A DNA stretch of 64,000 nt. Source: Streptomyces rugosispiralis. Lineage in GTDB: Bacteria; Actinomycetota; Actinomycetes; Streptomycetales; Streptomycetaceae. The DNA lies in assembly GCF_024505145.1 (NCBI RefSeq), contig NZ_JANIAA010000008.1, positions 124,001 to 188,000 of the forward strand. The letters are read 5' to 3'. The translations under genes and the position numbers were made by a program. The notes beneath the pieces were generated by a model. That model ran no database searches, was not told the DNA's origin, and saw nothing but the letters and a program-made list of their open reading frames with translations. Positions 1-8,786 of the stretch are shown here, piece by piece. Within the stretch, counting starts at the first letter, position 1; every line of letters starts with the position of its first letter.

Positions 1-685
<685 letters not shown>

Positions 686-858
686 GGGCCGGCTCTCTGG
701 CCTGCTTCTACCTCCCGCTACAAGGGTTCTCGCCGCTCGACAACCTTGGGTTCCAAGGGTACGACGGAGCACCGACAACACCCGAGCCCTTTTACTCCTA
801 TCCGCTCATCACCTCCGCTCACCCGGGGCCTCCCGGGCCCCTGCTGATCCAGGGTCCG

Positions 859-882
859 GGGCCCCGGCACTACGCCGGGCCC
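859..882. terminator. GC-rich hairpin between the PfkB and phoH genes
   Basis: The arms GGGCCCCGGC and GCCGGGCCC face each other across a short loop, just past the stop of the PfkB kinase gene and upstream of phoH. There is no T tract, as is common in Streptomyces, so this is a probable but unproven terminator. A second self-complementary stretch lies at about 819-842. The rest of 686-892 shows no gene. Confidence 0.4.
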
Positions 883-892
883 GTGCCCCGCG

Positions 893-2005
893 CTACGCCT
901 GGCGGAAACCGATCGTCGGCACGGCCCGGCGCAGCGGCCAGGGGCGGGCGGCGGCCGGGAGCAGCCGGTCAAGGAAGGCATAGCGGCGCAGCGCGCGGGC
1001 GGGCTGGTCGTCGTAGGCGCGGGCGTGCTGCCACCAGGCGGCGATCTCGACCCAGCCGGGCGCCGACAGCGAGCCGCCGAACTCCTGCACCGACAGCGCG
1101 GCGGTCAGCCCCGCGAAGGCCAGCCGGTCGGCGAGCGGCCACCCGGCGAGCGTGCCGGTGACGAAACCGGCGACGAACACGTCCCCGGCCCCGGTCGGAT
1201 CCAGGGCCTCCACCGAGATCGCGGGCACCTCGGCGGTCTCACCGGTGCGGCCGTCGACCGCGTACGCCCCCTCGGAGCCGAGCGTGACGACGGCGAGCGG
1301 GACCAGGTCGGCCAGGGCTCGGGCGGCGGCGCGCGGGCAGTCGGTGCGGGTGTAGCGCATCGCCTCCTCGGCGTTGGGCAGGAACGCCTCGCAGTGCTCC
1401 AGCTCGGAGAGGTCGGCCGGGTCCCAGCGGCCGGTGTCGTCCCAGCCGACGTCCGCGAAGACCTTGCTGCCGCGGCGGGCGGCCTCGGCGACCCACTCCT
1501 GGCCACGGCCGGGCACCAGGGAGGCCACGGCGGCGCGGGCCGGGGGCGGGCAGCTGGGCGCGGGCTCCTCGGGCGGCGGGGCCTCATGGCCGTGGGAGAC
1601 CATGGTCCGCTCACCCTCGTAGGCCATGGAGACGGTCACCGGGGAGTGCCAGCCGGGGATCGTGCGGGAGAGCGAGAGGTCGATGCCCTCGCCGTGGTCC
1701 AGGGCGTCCCGGCAGTAGTCCCCGTAGTGGTCGTCGCCGAAGGCGGCGGCGAGCGAGGTGCGCAGGCCGAGCCGGGCCAGGGCGGTGGCCATATTGGCGA
1801 CACCGCCGGGGCTCGAGCCCATGCCGCGGGCCCAGGACTCGGTGCCGCGGACCGGGGCGCTGTCCAGACCGGTGAAGATGATGTCCAGGAAGACCGTGCC
1901 GGTGAGATAGACGTCGCAGTCCGCGTCGCCGGGGCGGCGCACGTCCGCGAGCGGGTCGAGCAGGTGGTAGCCCGCCCTGAGCTTGTCGCCGTCGTGTGTC
2001 GTCAC
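893..2005 (-). CDS. PfkB-family carbohydrate/nucleoside kinase
   Basis: Ribokinase-type sugar or nucleoside kinase of 370 residues that phosphorylates a hydroxyl group using ATP; its substrate cannot be read from sequence. The family's second signature, DPTGAGDVFVAGF, lies at about residues 267-280 and contains the catalytic Asp and the anion-hole GAGD. An N-terminal glycine-rich segment (GGVANMATALARLG) matches the first PfkB signature. I chose GTG at 2005 because GGGAG sits about 5 bases upstream; an earlier start at 2122 would add an Arg-rich, non-conserved leader. The gene stands alone: phoH lies 207 bp downstream and a repeat-rich gap separates it from rnz. Confidence 0.85.
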   Translation of the reverse strand: MTTHDGDKLRAGYHLLDPLADVRRPGDADCDVYLTGTVFLDIIFTGLDSAPVRGTESWARGMGSSPGGVANMATALARLGLRTSLAAAFGDDHYGDYCRDALDHGEGIDLSLSRTIPGWHSPVTVSMAYEGERTMVSHGHEAPPPEEPAPSCPPPARAAVASLVPGRGQEWVAEAARRGSKVFADVGWDDTGRWDPADLSELEHCEAFLPNAEEAMRYTRTDCPRAAARALADLVPLAVVTLGSEGAYAVDGRTGETAEVPAISVEALDPTGAGDVFVAGFVTGTLAGWPLADRLAFAGLTAALSVQEFGGSLSAPGWVEIAAWWQHARAYDDQPARALRRYAFLDRLLPAAARPWPLRRAVPTIGFRQA

Positions 2006-2120
2006 CGCGCTCTCCCAGGTCTTGCCGGTCCGCCTCCGCCGTCGGATGCGGGTGCGGCCAGTGTGCACGATGGCACCGACAACGGGCCGGGGTCCGGCCC
2101 CACCGTCACCCTCGCCGGTC

Positions 2121-2287
2121 ATCGGCCCCGGTACCGCCGCGGGACGCCGCGGCCATCGCTCCCGGCACCCCCGCGAGCGCGGCGCTCATCGCTCCCGGCA
2201 CCCCCGCGGGACGCGGCAGCCATCGCTCCCGGCACCCCGCGAGCGCGGCGGTCATCGGCCCCCACGCCCCGCCGGGGCGCCCTCAGC
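2121..2287. repeat. Five tandem ~33-bp units upstream of the PfkB gene
   Basis: Units begin with ATCGCTCCCGGCAC or ATCGGCCCC at 2121, 2154, 2188, 2222 and 2254, a period of 32-34 bp. The three central copies are nearly identical. The array fills the gap between rnz and the PfkB gene and just overlaps the end of rnz. It has no coding conservation that I can see. Confidence 0.7.
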
Positions 2288-3203
2288 GCCGTTTGGGCAG
2301 CGCCACCGTCATCAGGTCCTGGGCGACCGTGAGCTCCCCCTCGAACCCCGCGTCCCGCGCCTGGCGCTCGAACTCGGAGGGGTCGCCGTAGCGCTGCGAG
2401 AAGTGCGTCAGCACCAGGTGCCGCACCCCCGCCCCGGCGGCGAGCCGGGCGGCCTGCCCGGCGGTCAGGTGCCCGTACTCGACGGCCAGGGCCTCGTCCT
2501 CGTCCAGGAAGGTCGACTCGATGGCCAGCAGATCGCACCCCTGCGCCAGCGCGTCGGCGCCGTCGCACAGCCGGGTGTCCATGATGAACGCGAAGCGCTG
2601 TCCCCGGCGCACCTCGCTGACGTCCTCGAGCGCCACCCTGCGCCCCGCGATCTCCACCACCCGCTCCCGCTGGAGCCGGCCGATGTCCGGGCCGCGGACG
2701 CCGAGCGCGGCGAGCCGCTCGGGCAGCATCCGGCGGCCGTCCGGTTCGATCAGGCGGTAGCCGTAGGACTCGACGGGGTGCGAGAGCCGGGCGGCCTCCA
2801 GGGTGTACGCGGCGGTGCGGGCCAGCACCGCGCCGTCACCGGCGACCGGCTCCTCGGTCAGCGCGACCGTCTCGCGGTAGGCGGTCGCGTAGCGCAGCCG
2901 CTCGAAGAACCGCTGTCCGCTCGCCGGGTAGTGGGCGGTCACCCGGTGCGGCACCCGGTCGAGGTTGATCCGCTGGATCACCCCGGGCAGGCCCAGGGAG
3001 TGGTCCCCGTGGAAGTGGGTGACGCAGATCCGGTCGATGTCATGGGCGGCCACCCCGGCCCTCAGCATCTGGCGCTGAGTACCCTCGCCGGGGTCGAACA
3101 GCAAGCCCTCGCCGTCCCAGCGCAGCAGATAGCCGTTGTGGTTGCGGTGCCGGGTCGGCACCTGGCTGGCGGTGCCGAGGACGATCAGTTCCCGCGCGGA
3201 CAA
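2283..3203 (-). CDS. rnz: Ribonuclease Z (tRNA 3'-processing endonuclease)
   Basis: Zinc-dependent metallo-beta-lactamase-fold endonuclease that removes 3' trailers from tRNA precursors, making the end to which CCA is added. It is 306 residues, normal for the short bacterial form. The metal-binding motif THFHGDH is at residues 62-68, and further conserved His/Asp ligands follow (IMDTR, LTHFSQRYGDP near the C-terminus). The start is TTG at 3203, three bases past the stop of the HIT gene, which implies translational coupling. The N-terminus SARELIVLGTASQVPTRHRN is the usual one for actinobacterial RNase Z, so I accept TTG. The window's tRNA genes do not encode CCA, which fits a need for this enzyme. 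Confidence 0.93.
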   Translation of the reverse strand: MSARELIVLGTASQVPTRHRNHNGYLLRWDGEGLLFDPGEGTQRQMLRAGVAAHDIDRICVTHFHGDHSLGLPGVIQRINLDRVPHRVTAHYPASGQRFFERLRYATAYRETVALTEEPVAGDGAVLARTAAYTLEAARLSHPVESYGYRLIEPDGRRMLPERLAALGVRGPDIGRLQRERVVEIAGRRVALEDVSEVRRGQRFAFIMDTRLCDGADALAQGCDLLAIESTFLDEDEALAVEYGHLTAGQAARLAAGAGVRHLVLTHFSQRYGDPSEFERQARDAGFEGELTVAQDLMTVALPKRR

Positions 3204-3206
3204 GGG

Positions 3207-3593
3207 TTATCCGGGGGGCCAGTTGAGCCCACGGCCGCCCAGGACGTGGGCATGCGCGTGGAAGACGGTCTGACCGGCGCCGGAGCCGGTGTTGAACACC
3301 ACGCGGTAGCCCGTCTCGTCGAGCTTCTCCTCCGCGGCGACCGCGCCCGCCTCGCGCAGCACATCCGCGGTGACCTGCGGTTCGGCCGCCGCGAGTGAGG
3401 CCGCGTCCGGGTGGTGCGCCTTGGGGATCACCAGGACGTGCGTGGGCGCCTGGGGGTTTATGTCGCGGAAGGCGACGGTGGTGTCCGTCTCGCGGACGAC
3501 AGTGGCCGGCACCTCCCCCGAAACAATCTTGCAGAACAGGCAGTCGGCCTGCGGTTCTCCCGCCACCGGTGGCTCCTCATGGATCGTCGGCAC
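3207..3593 (-). CDS. HIT family nucleotide hydrolase
   Basis: Histidine-triad nucleotide-binding protein of 128 residues, typical of small Hint-type hydrolases that cleave nucleoside phosphoramidates or adenylates. The histidine triad HAHAHVLGG is at residues 112-120, close to the C-terminus, and the N-terminal CLFCKIVSGEVPATVV is the family's opening segment. The gene starts with GTG at 3593 and has a weak ribosome-binding site. It is followed after 3 bp by rnz, probably in one transcript. In vivo substrate unknown. Confidence 0.92.
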   Translation of the reverse strand: MPTIHEEPPVAGEPQADCLFCKIVSGEVPATVVRETDTTVAFRDINPQAPTHVLVIPKAHHPDAASLAAAEPQVTADVLREAGAVAAEEKLDETGYRVVFNTGSGAGQTVFHAHAHVLGGRGLNWPPG

Positions 3594-3643
3594 GTACGGT
3601 CCGGATGGTACCGGGAGGGCCTGCCGGCGGAAGCGATCGCGGG

Positions 3644-4426
3644 CTATTCGCTCCGGCCGCCGCCCCCGGCGCCGCCCTTACCGTCCTCACCGGAACCGCC
3701 ACCGTCACCGTCGTCGGCACCGACCTGGCCGGCGCCGCCCTCGGTGGTCGGGTGGTCCCAGGGGTGGCTATAGGTCGGCTCGGGAGCCTCCGTGGTCCGG
3801 TGCTCCCAAGGGTGGCTGCGGGTCGGCTCAGGTGCCTCGGTGGTCCGGTGCTCCCAGGGATGGCTATAGGTCGGCTCGGGAGCCTCCGTGGTCCGGTGCT
3901 CCCAAGGGTGGCTGCGGGTCGGCCGGGGGCTCTCGGTGTGCGAGCCGCCGCCCCGGCACTCCCCGATCACATTCGCTTCGAAGACCTTCCGGCCGTCCAC
4001 CTGGCCGGTCAAGTCGCCCCGGACACAGTGGTCCGCCCGGACGTAGGTGACCCGGCCCCTGACCCTGACGTCCTTGTCGTTGTCGGTCCTGCCGTGGCAG
4101 TCCACCCGTGCGTCGGTCTGCCCGGCCCGCTCGCTCCGCGAGGGCGAAGCGGCGCCCGCCGTACGGCCGTTCCTGAACTCGGCGTTGCAGCTCATCCAGC
4201 GGACGCCGACACCGCCCCGCTCCAGCGCCTCGGTGGCGACCTGGTCCGTGGTGATCGCGACCGTCACGGAGCTGATGCCGCCGCCCGTGGGCTCACAGGC
4301 CGTCATCGCGACCGCCGCCGCGCCGACCGCCGCGACGGCGAACAACGTCCGTCCCCCTCTTGCCCGTCGTGCCCATCGTGCCTGCCTTGCCCGCCGTGCC
4401 TGCCTTGCCTGGCTCAATACCCCCAT
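3644..4426 (-). CDS. Putative lipoprotein with 16-residue SHPWEH repeats
   Basis: 260 residues, function not recognised. An Arg-rich N-terminus (itself a short QARRARQARWARRAR repeat) leads into a hydrophobic stretch ending AMTAC, with a plausible lipidated cysteine at residue 44, so it is probably secreted and membrane-anchored. Residues about 45-155 form the only globular-looking part and contain paired cysteines (SCNAEF, VDCHGR, DHCVRG, GECRGG). From about residue 160 the chain is four copies of SHPWEHRTTEAPEPT plus R or Y alternating, then a Gly/Asp tail. The start ATG 4426 has no clear Shine-Dalgarno sequence. The tail resembles flexible wall-spanning linkers, which is inference. Confidence 0.7.
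   Translation of the reverse strand: MGVLSQARQARRARQARWARRARGGRTLFAVAAVGAAAVAMTACEPTGGGISSVTVAITTDQVATEALERGGVGVRWMSCNAEFRNGRTAGAASPSRSERAGQTDARVDCHGRTDNDKDVRVRGRVTYVRADHCVRGDLTGQVDGRKVFEANVIGECRGGGSHTESPRPTRSHPWEHRTTEAPEPTYSHPWEHRTTEAPEPTRSHPWEHRTTEAPEPTYSHPWDHPTTEGGAGQVGADDGDGGGSGEDGKGGAGGGGRSE
3763..3940. repeat. 96-bp higher-order repeat (2 x 48 bp) inside the lipoprotein gene
   Basis: The 48-bp unit occurs four times, and the copies alternate between two variants (CTATAGGTCGG and CTGCGGGTCGG), so the true duplicated block is 96 bp (for example 3765 versus 3861). All copies are in frame, giving the alternating TY/TR SHPWEH repeats. Confidence 0.85.
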
Positions 4427-4516
4427 GGGGGGTAGGTTCCCATCGGCCGACGCGAACCGGAAGGCCGTCCTCGGCCAGGTGCGGGCGTACCCGGCGAGGG
4501 CCCCGGGAGGGGCCTC

Positions 4517-5260
4517 TCACCCCCAGCGGCCGGTGCGGCCGAGCAGCAGCGCGGCGGCCGCCGTTCCGGCCGTGGAGGTGCGCAGCACGCTCGGGCCCAG
4601 CCGGTACGGCCGCGCGCCCGTCTCGGCGAAGGCAGCCAACTCCTCGGGGGACACGCCCCCTTCGGGCCCGACGACCAGTACGATCTCGCCACTCGCGGGC
4701 AGTTGGGCCGTCGCGAGCGGTTCGCCGCCCTCCTCGTGGAGCACGGCCGCGAATTGGGCTTCGGCGAGAAGCCGGGCAACCTGCCGGGTCGTCATCGCGT
4801 CCGTGACCTCGGGGAAGGTCAGCCGACGGGACTGCTTGCCCGCCTCGCGCGCGGTCGAGCGCCATTTGCCGAGCGCCTTGAGGCCGCGCTCGCCCTTCCA
4901 CTGGGTGATGCAGCGGGCGGCCGACCACGGCACGACGGCGTCCACTCCGGTCTCCGTCATGGTCTCCACCGCCAGCTCGCCCCGGTCGCCCTTGGGCAGC
5001 GCCTGGACGACGGTGATCCTCGGGTCCGGGGCGGTCTCCCGGCGCACCTCGTCCACCGCGACCTCCAGCCGGTCCTTGCCCTCGACGGCCGCCACGGTGC
5101 CCTGGACGCCCGTACCGTGGCCGTCCGTCAGCACCACCGGCTCACCGACCCGCAGCCGCCTTACGGACACCGCGTGGCGCCCCTCCGGGCCCTCCAGCCG
5201 GACCCGGCCCCCCGCGGCCGCCCCCGCGAGGGAGTCGGCCACGAACACCGGGGCGGTCAC
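4517..5260 (-). CDS. rsmE: 16S rRNA (uracil-1498-N3)-methyltransferase
   Basis: SPOUT-class methyltransferase that transfers a methyl group from S-adenosylmethionine to N3 of U1498 in 16S rRNA. At 247 residues it has normal length. The N-terminal PUA-like RNA-binding segment (HAVSVRRLRVGEPVVL) is present, and the C-terminal trefoil-knot signature VVGPEGGVSPEEL lies near residues 195-207, followed by LRTSTA. The start overlaps the stop of the upstream nitronate monooxygenase by 4 bp, so the two are co-translated. Such coupling with a flavin oxidase is a neighbourhood feature with no clear functional meaning. Confidence 0.93.
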   Translation of the reverse strand: MTAPVFVADSLAGAAAGGRVRLEGPEGRHAVSVRRLRVGEPVVLTDGHGTGVQGTVAAVEGKDRLEVAVDEVRRETAPDPRITVVQALPKGDRGELAVETMTETGVDAVVPWSAARCITQWKGERGLKALGKWRSTAREAGKQSRRLTFPEVTDAMTTRQVARLLAEAQFAAVLHEEGGEPLATAQLPASGEIVLVVGPEGGVSPEELAAFAETGARPYRLGPSVLRTSTAGTAAAALLLGRTGRWG

Positions 5261-6348
5261 GACACCGCACCCCGCTGGGGCTGAAGGCCCAACCCGGCCC
5301 GCGCCGCGTCGAGTTCCACCGCGAGCGTCTCCACCAGCCGCGCGGCGGGCAGGTCACGCGCCAGCCGGTGGCCCTGCCCAGCCCACAGCGCCATCCCCTG
5401 GGGGTCACCCGCCTTCGCGGCCGCCTTACGGAGGCCGGAGGTGATGTGGTGCAGCTGGGGGTAGGCGGCCGGCGCGTACGGGCCGTGCTCGCGCATGAAG
5501 CGGTTGACCAGGCCCCGGGCCGGGCGCCCGGAGAAGGCGCGGGTCAGCTCGGTGCGGCCGAACAGCGGATCCGTCATCGCCTGCTTGTGCAGGGCGTTCG
5601 CCCCGGACTCGGGGCACACCAGGAACGCGGTCCCCAACTGGGCCGCGACCGCGCCCGCGGACAGCGCGGCGGCGATCTGCGAACCGCGCATGATCCCGCC
5701 CGCCGCGATGATCGGGATCTGGACGTACTCACGGACCAGCGTGATCAGCGACAGCAGCCCGAGCCCGACGCCCATCCCGTCCGCGGCCGGGTCGTTGCTG
5801 TACGTGCCCTGGTGGCCGCCGGCCTCCACGCCCTGCACACAGACGGCGTCGGCGCCCGCCCACTGGGCGGTCTGCGCCTCGACGGGCGAGGTCACGGTGA
5901 CGACCGTACGGGTGCCGACCTTGGCGAGGGCGTCGAGAACGGCGCGGGTCGGGCAGCCGAAGGTGAACGAGACGACCGGGACCGGGTTGTCGAGGAGCAC
6001 GGCCAGCTTGGCGTCATACGCGTCGTCCGAGCCCGACTCCGGGTCGCCCAGCGAGGTCTCGTACCAGGCCGCCTCGCCCGCGAGCCGCTCGCCGTAGGCC
6101 GCGACGGCGGCCGGGTCGGGGTTGGGCGGCTGCGGCATGAACAGATTGATGCCGAAGGGCCGGGCGGTCAGCCCCCGCAGCTGTTTGATCTCCTCATACA
6201 TCGCCTCCGGCGTCTTGTAGCCGGCGGCGAGGAAACCGAGGCCACCGGCCTCGGAGACGGTGGCGGCGAGCTGCGGGCAGGAGGCTCCACCCGCCATCGG
6301 CGCCTGCACGATCGGGTACCGGTAAAGATCGGTCAGCGCGGAGGACAT
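5257..6348 (-). CDS. Nitronate monooxygenase (2-nitropropane dioxygenase family)
   Basis: FMN-dependent TIM-barrel oxidoreductase that detoxifies nitronates such as propionate-3-nitronate. The visible hallmarks are the N-terminal PIVQAPMAGG, the central GVEAGGHQGTY with the conserved catalytic His, IIAAGGI and the phosphate-binding GAVAAQLGTAFL. About 363 residues, the usual size. ATG 6348 gives the family's MSSALTDLYRYPIVQAPM beginning; a GTG two codons earlier is equally possible. It heads a two-gene unit with rsmE (4-bp overlap). Confidence 0.88.
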   Translation of the reverse strand: MSSALTDLYRYPIVQAPMAGGASCPQLAATVSEAGGLGFLAAGYKTPEAMYEEIKQLRGLTARPFGINLFMPQPPNPDPAAVAAYGERLAGEAAWYETSLGDPESGSDDAYDAKLAVLLDNPVPVVSFTFGCPTRAVLDALAKVGTRTVVTVTSPVEAQTAQWAGADAVCVQGVEAGGHQGTYSNDPAADGMGVGLGLLSLITLVREYVQIPIIAAGGIMRGSQIAAALSAGAVAAQLGTAFLVCPESGANALHKQAMTDPLFGRTELTRAFSGRPARGLVNRFMREHGPYAPAAYPQLHHITSGLRKAAAKAGDPQGMALWAGQGHRLARDLPAARLVETLAVELDAARAGLGLQPQRGAVS

Positions 6349-6471
6349 GGCCACATCGTGTCATGCCCTCCGCACCGGCTCACCACCGGTTCATGGGCGC
6401 CGCGAGCCGATTCCCGGCCGAACCTTGCCGCACCCCCCCGGGGGCCAACCCCCGTACCCCGGGCGAAGCGC

Positions 6472-7605
6472 CTACCGCCCGTTGAACGCGTCCTTCAGCC
6501 GCGAGAACAGCCCCTGCTGCCCCGGCTTGAACTCGCCGGTCGGGCGCTCCTCACCGCGCAGCTTGGACAGCCGCCGCAGCAGCTCCTCCTGCTCCGGGTC
6601 CAGCTTGGTCGGGGTGGTCACCTCGACGTGCACGATCAGGTCGCCCCGGCCGCCGCCCCGCAGATGGGTGACGCCGCGCTGGTGCAGCGGGATCGACTGG
6701 CCGGACTGGGTTCCGGGCCGGATGTCGACCTCCTCCAGGCCGTCCAGCGTCTCCAGCGGCACCTTGGTACCCAGCGACGCCGCCGTCATCGGGATGGTCA
6801 CCGTGCAGTGCATGTCGTCGCCGCGCCGCTGGAAGACCGGGTGCGGGAGCTCATGGATCTCCACGTACAGGTCGCCCGCCGGGCCGCCGCCCGGTCCGAC
6901 CTCGCCCTCACCGGCCAGCTGGATCCTGGTGCCGTTGTCCACACCGGCGGGGATCTTCACCGTAAGGGTGCGCCGCGAGCGGATCCGGCCGTCGCCCGCG
7001 CACTCCGGGCACGGGGTCGGCACCACGGTGCCGAAGCCCTGGCACTGGGGGCACGGGCGCGAGGTCATGACCTGGCCCAGGAAGGACCGCGTCACCTGGG
7101 AGACCTCACCGCGGCCACGGCACATGTCACAGGTCTGCGCCGAGGTGCCCGGCGCCGCGCCCTCGCCGCTGCACGTGGTGCAGACGACCGCGGTGTCGAC
7201 CTGGATGTCCTTGGTGGTCCCGAACGCGGCCTCGCTGAGCTCCACGTCCAGGCGGATCATCGCGTCCTGACCGCGCCGGGTCCTGGAACGCGGACCGCGC
7301 TGCGAGGCGGTGCCGAAGAACGCGTCCATGATGTCGGAGAAGTTGCCGAAACCCGCGCCGAAGCCGCCGGCGCCACCGCCGCCCGGCCCGGCATTCGGGT
7401 CCCCGCCCAGGTCGTAGACCTGCTTCTTCTGCGGATCCGACAGCACCTCGTAAGCGGCGTTGATCTCCTTGAACCGCTCCTGGGTCTTCGGATCCGGATT
7501 CACGTCCGGATGCAGCTCGCGGGCGAGCCGCCGGAATGCCTTCTTGATCTGGTCCTGCGAGGCATCACGAGGCACGCCCAGGACTGCGTAGTAGTCCGTC
7601 GCCAC
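6472..7605 (-). CDS. dnaJ: Chaperone protein DnaJ (second copy type, with HrcA)
   Basis: Hsp40 co-chaperone that stimulates DnaK ATPase and binds unfolded proteins. 377 residues with the full type-I layout: J domain with HPD at residues 33-35, a Gly/Phe-rich linker (GGGGAGGFGAGFG), four zinc-binding repeats (CTTCSGEG, CDMCRGRG, CPQCQGFG, CPECAGDG at about 147-215), then the substrate-binding C-terminal domains. Its GTG start abuts the TAA of hrcA with no spacer, so translation is coupled and expression should follow the CIRCE/HrcA switch upstream. In Streptomyces a different dnaJ normally sits with dnaK, and this is the hrcA-linked copy. Confidence 0.96.
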   Translation of the reverse strand: MATDYYAVLGVPRDASQDQIKKAFRRLARELHPDVNPDPKTQERFKEINAAYEVLSDPQKKQVYDLGGDPNAGPGGGGAGGFGAGFGNFSDIMDAFFGTASQRGPRSRTRRGQDAMIRLDVELSEAAFGTTKDIQVDTAVVCTTCSGEGAAPGTSAQTCDMCRGRGEVSQVTRSFLGQVMTSRPCPQCQGFGTVVPTPCPECAGDGRIRSRRTLTVKIPAGVDNGTRIQLAGEGEVGPGGGPAGDLYVEIHELPHPVFQRRGDDMHCTVTIPMTAASLGTKVPLETLDGLEEVDIRPGTQSGQSIPLHQRGVTHLRGGGRGDLIVHVEVTTPTKLDPEQEELLRRLSKLRGEERPTGEFKPGQQGLFSRLKDAFNGR

Positions 7606-8622
7606 TTACGACTCCGCCAGGATCTGTCCGACGTAACGTGCCACTGCGCGTACCGCTCCCATCGTTCCGGGGTAGTCCATGCGGGTCGGTCCGACCACGC
7701 CGAGTTTGGCGACCGCCTCGTCGCCGGAACCGTAGCCGACCGCGACGACCGAGGTGGCGTTGAGCCCCTCGTGAGCATTCTCATGCCCGATCCGCACGGT
7801 CATACCCGAGTCTTTGGCCTCGCCCAGCAGCTTGAGGAGGACGACATGCTCCTCGAGTGCCTCCAGAACGGGCCGGATCGTCAGGGGGAAATCATGCACG
7901 AAACGCGTGAGGTTCGCGGTGCCGCCGATCATCAGCCGCTCCTCGGTCTCCTCCACGAGCGTCTCGAGCAAGGTCGACAGTACGGTCGAGACGGTCCCCC
8001 GGTCCTCCTGTTCGAAGGACTCCGGAAGATCCTGCACCAATTGCGGCACATCCGCGAAACGCCGCCCCACGACCCGGCTGTTGAGCCGGGCGCGCAGATC
8101 GGCGAGCGAATCCTCGGTGACCGGACTGGGGCAGTCGACCATCCGCTGCTCCACCCGGCCGGTGTCGGTGATCAGCACCAGCATCACCCGGGCCGGCGCC
8201 AGCGGGAGCAGCTCCACATGGCGCACCGTCGAACGGGTCAGCGACGGATACTGCACCACCGCCACCTGCCGGGTCAGCTGCGCCAGCAGCCGGACCGTGC
8301 GCCCCACCACGTCGTCGAGGTCGACCGCACCGTCCAGGAAGTTCTGAATGGCCCGCCGCTCCGGGCTGGACAGTGGCTTGACTCCGGCCAGCTTGTCCAC
8401 GAAGAGGCGATAGCCCTTGTCCGTGGGGATCCGCCCGGCGCTCGTATGCGGCTGGGCGATGAAGCCCTCGTCCTCCAGAGCGGCCATGTCGTTACGCACC
8501 GTGGCCGGGGAGACCCCCAGCCGGTGCCGCTCGGTGAGCGCCTTGGAGCCGACCGGCTCCTCCGTCCCCACATAGTCCTGGACAATGGCACGCAGCACCT
8601 CGAGTCTGCGTTCGCTGAGCAC
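7606..8622 (-). CDS. hrcA: Heat-inducible transcription repressor HrcA
   Basis: Represses class I heat-shock genes by binding CIRCE operators and depends on GroEL for folding. 338 residues from GTG 8622, which has GGAGG about 8 bases upstream; a GTG farther upstream (8670) would start inside the CIRCE element and is rejected. The N-terminal winged helix (SERRLEVLRAIVQDYVGTEEPVGSKAL ... SPATVRNDMAALED, cited in parts) is followed by the GAF-like HrcA core ending GPTRMDYPGTMGAVRAVARY. A perfect CIRCE lies about 40 bases upstream, so hrcA-dnaJ is autoregulated. Immediately followed by dnaJ. Confidence 0.96.
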   Translation of the reverse strand: MLSERRLEVLRAIVQDYVGTEEPVGSKALTERHRLGVSPATVRNDMAALEDEGFIAQPHTSAGRIPTDKGYRLFVDKLAGVKPLSSPERRAIQNFLDGAVDLDDVVGRTVRLLAQLTRQVAVVQYPSLTRSTVRHVELLPLAPARVMLVLITDTGRVEQRMVDCPSPVTEDSLADLRARLNSRVVGRRFADVPQLVQDLPESFEQEDRGTVSTVLSTLLETLVEETEERLMIGGTANLTRFVHDFPLTIRPVLEALEEHVVLLKLLGEAKDSGMTVRIGHENAHEGLNATSVVAVGYGSGDEAVAKLGVVGPTRMDYPGTMGAVRAVARYVGQILAES

Positions 8623-8662
8623 CCCGCGCACCTCCAGTCCAGCGGTCTCATCAGGTCGTCCG

Positions 8663-8691
8663 TCTGGCACTCACCGGGCACGAGTGCCAGA
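8663..8691. promoter_or_regulatory. CIRCE operator upstream of hrcA-dnaJ
   Basis: Perfect 10-bp inverted repeat TCTGGCACTC / GAGTGCCAGA separated by exactly 9 bases, matching the CIRCE consensus (core GCACTC-N9-GAGTGC). It sits between the hrcA start and the candidate -10 box, just past the expected transcription start, the classical position for HrcA repression. Confidence 0.95.
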
Positions 8692-8702
8692 GCCCCTCCG
8701 CC

Positions 8703-8708
8703 AGTGTA
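8703..8708 (-). promoter_or_regulatory. Candidate -10 box of the hrcA promoter
   Basis: Reads TACACT on the minus strand, placing initiation around 8696, directly upstream of CIRCE. A TTGCCC about 19 bases further upstream could be the -35; that spacing is a little long. Confidence 0.5.
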
Positions 8709-8774
8709 CGGCGGGGTGCGGTGGCATGGGCAAGAGCCGCCGTCGGCAGCAACTCTCCCCCATCCCCTTTGAGC

Positions 8775-8780
8775 TAGCGT
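8775..8780 (+). promoter_or_regulatory. Candidate -10 box for a leaderless MBL transcript
   Basis: TAGCGT ends 6 bases before the ATG at 8787, so transcription would start at or within a base or two of the start codon. Confidence 0.45.
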
Positions 8781-8786
8781 CGCGGT

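Noticed and set aside
5368..8772. 1134-codon plus-strand frame across nitronate monooxygenase, dnaJ and hrcA
   Set aside because: It runs antisense to three well-recognised genes and shows no domain; a codon-bias shadow.
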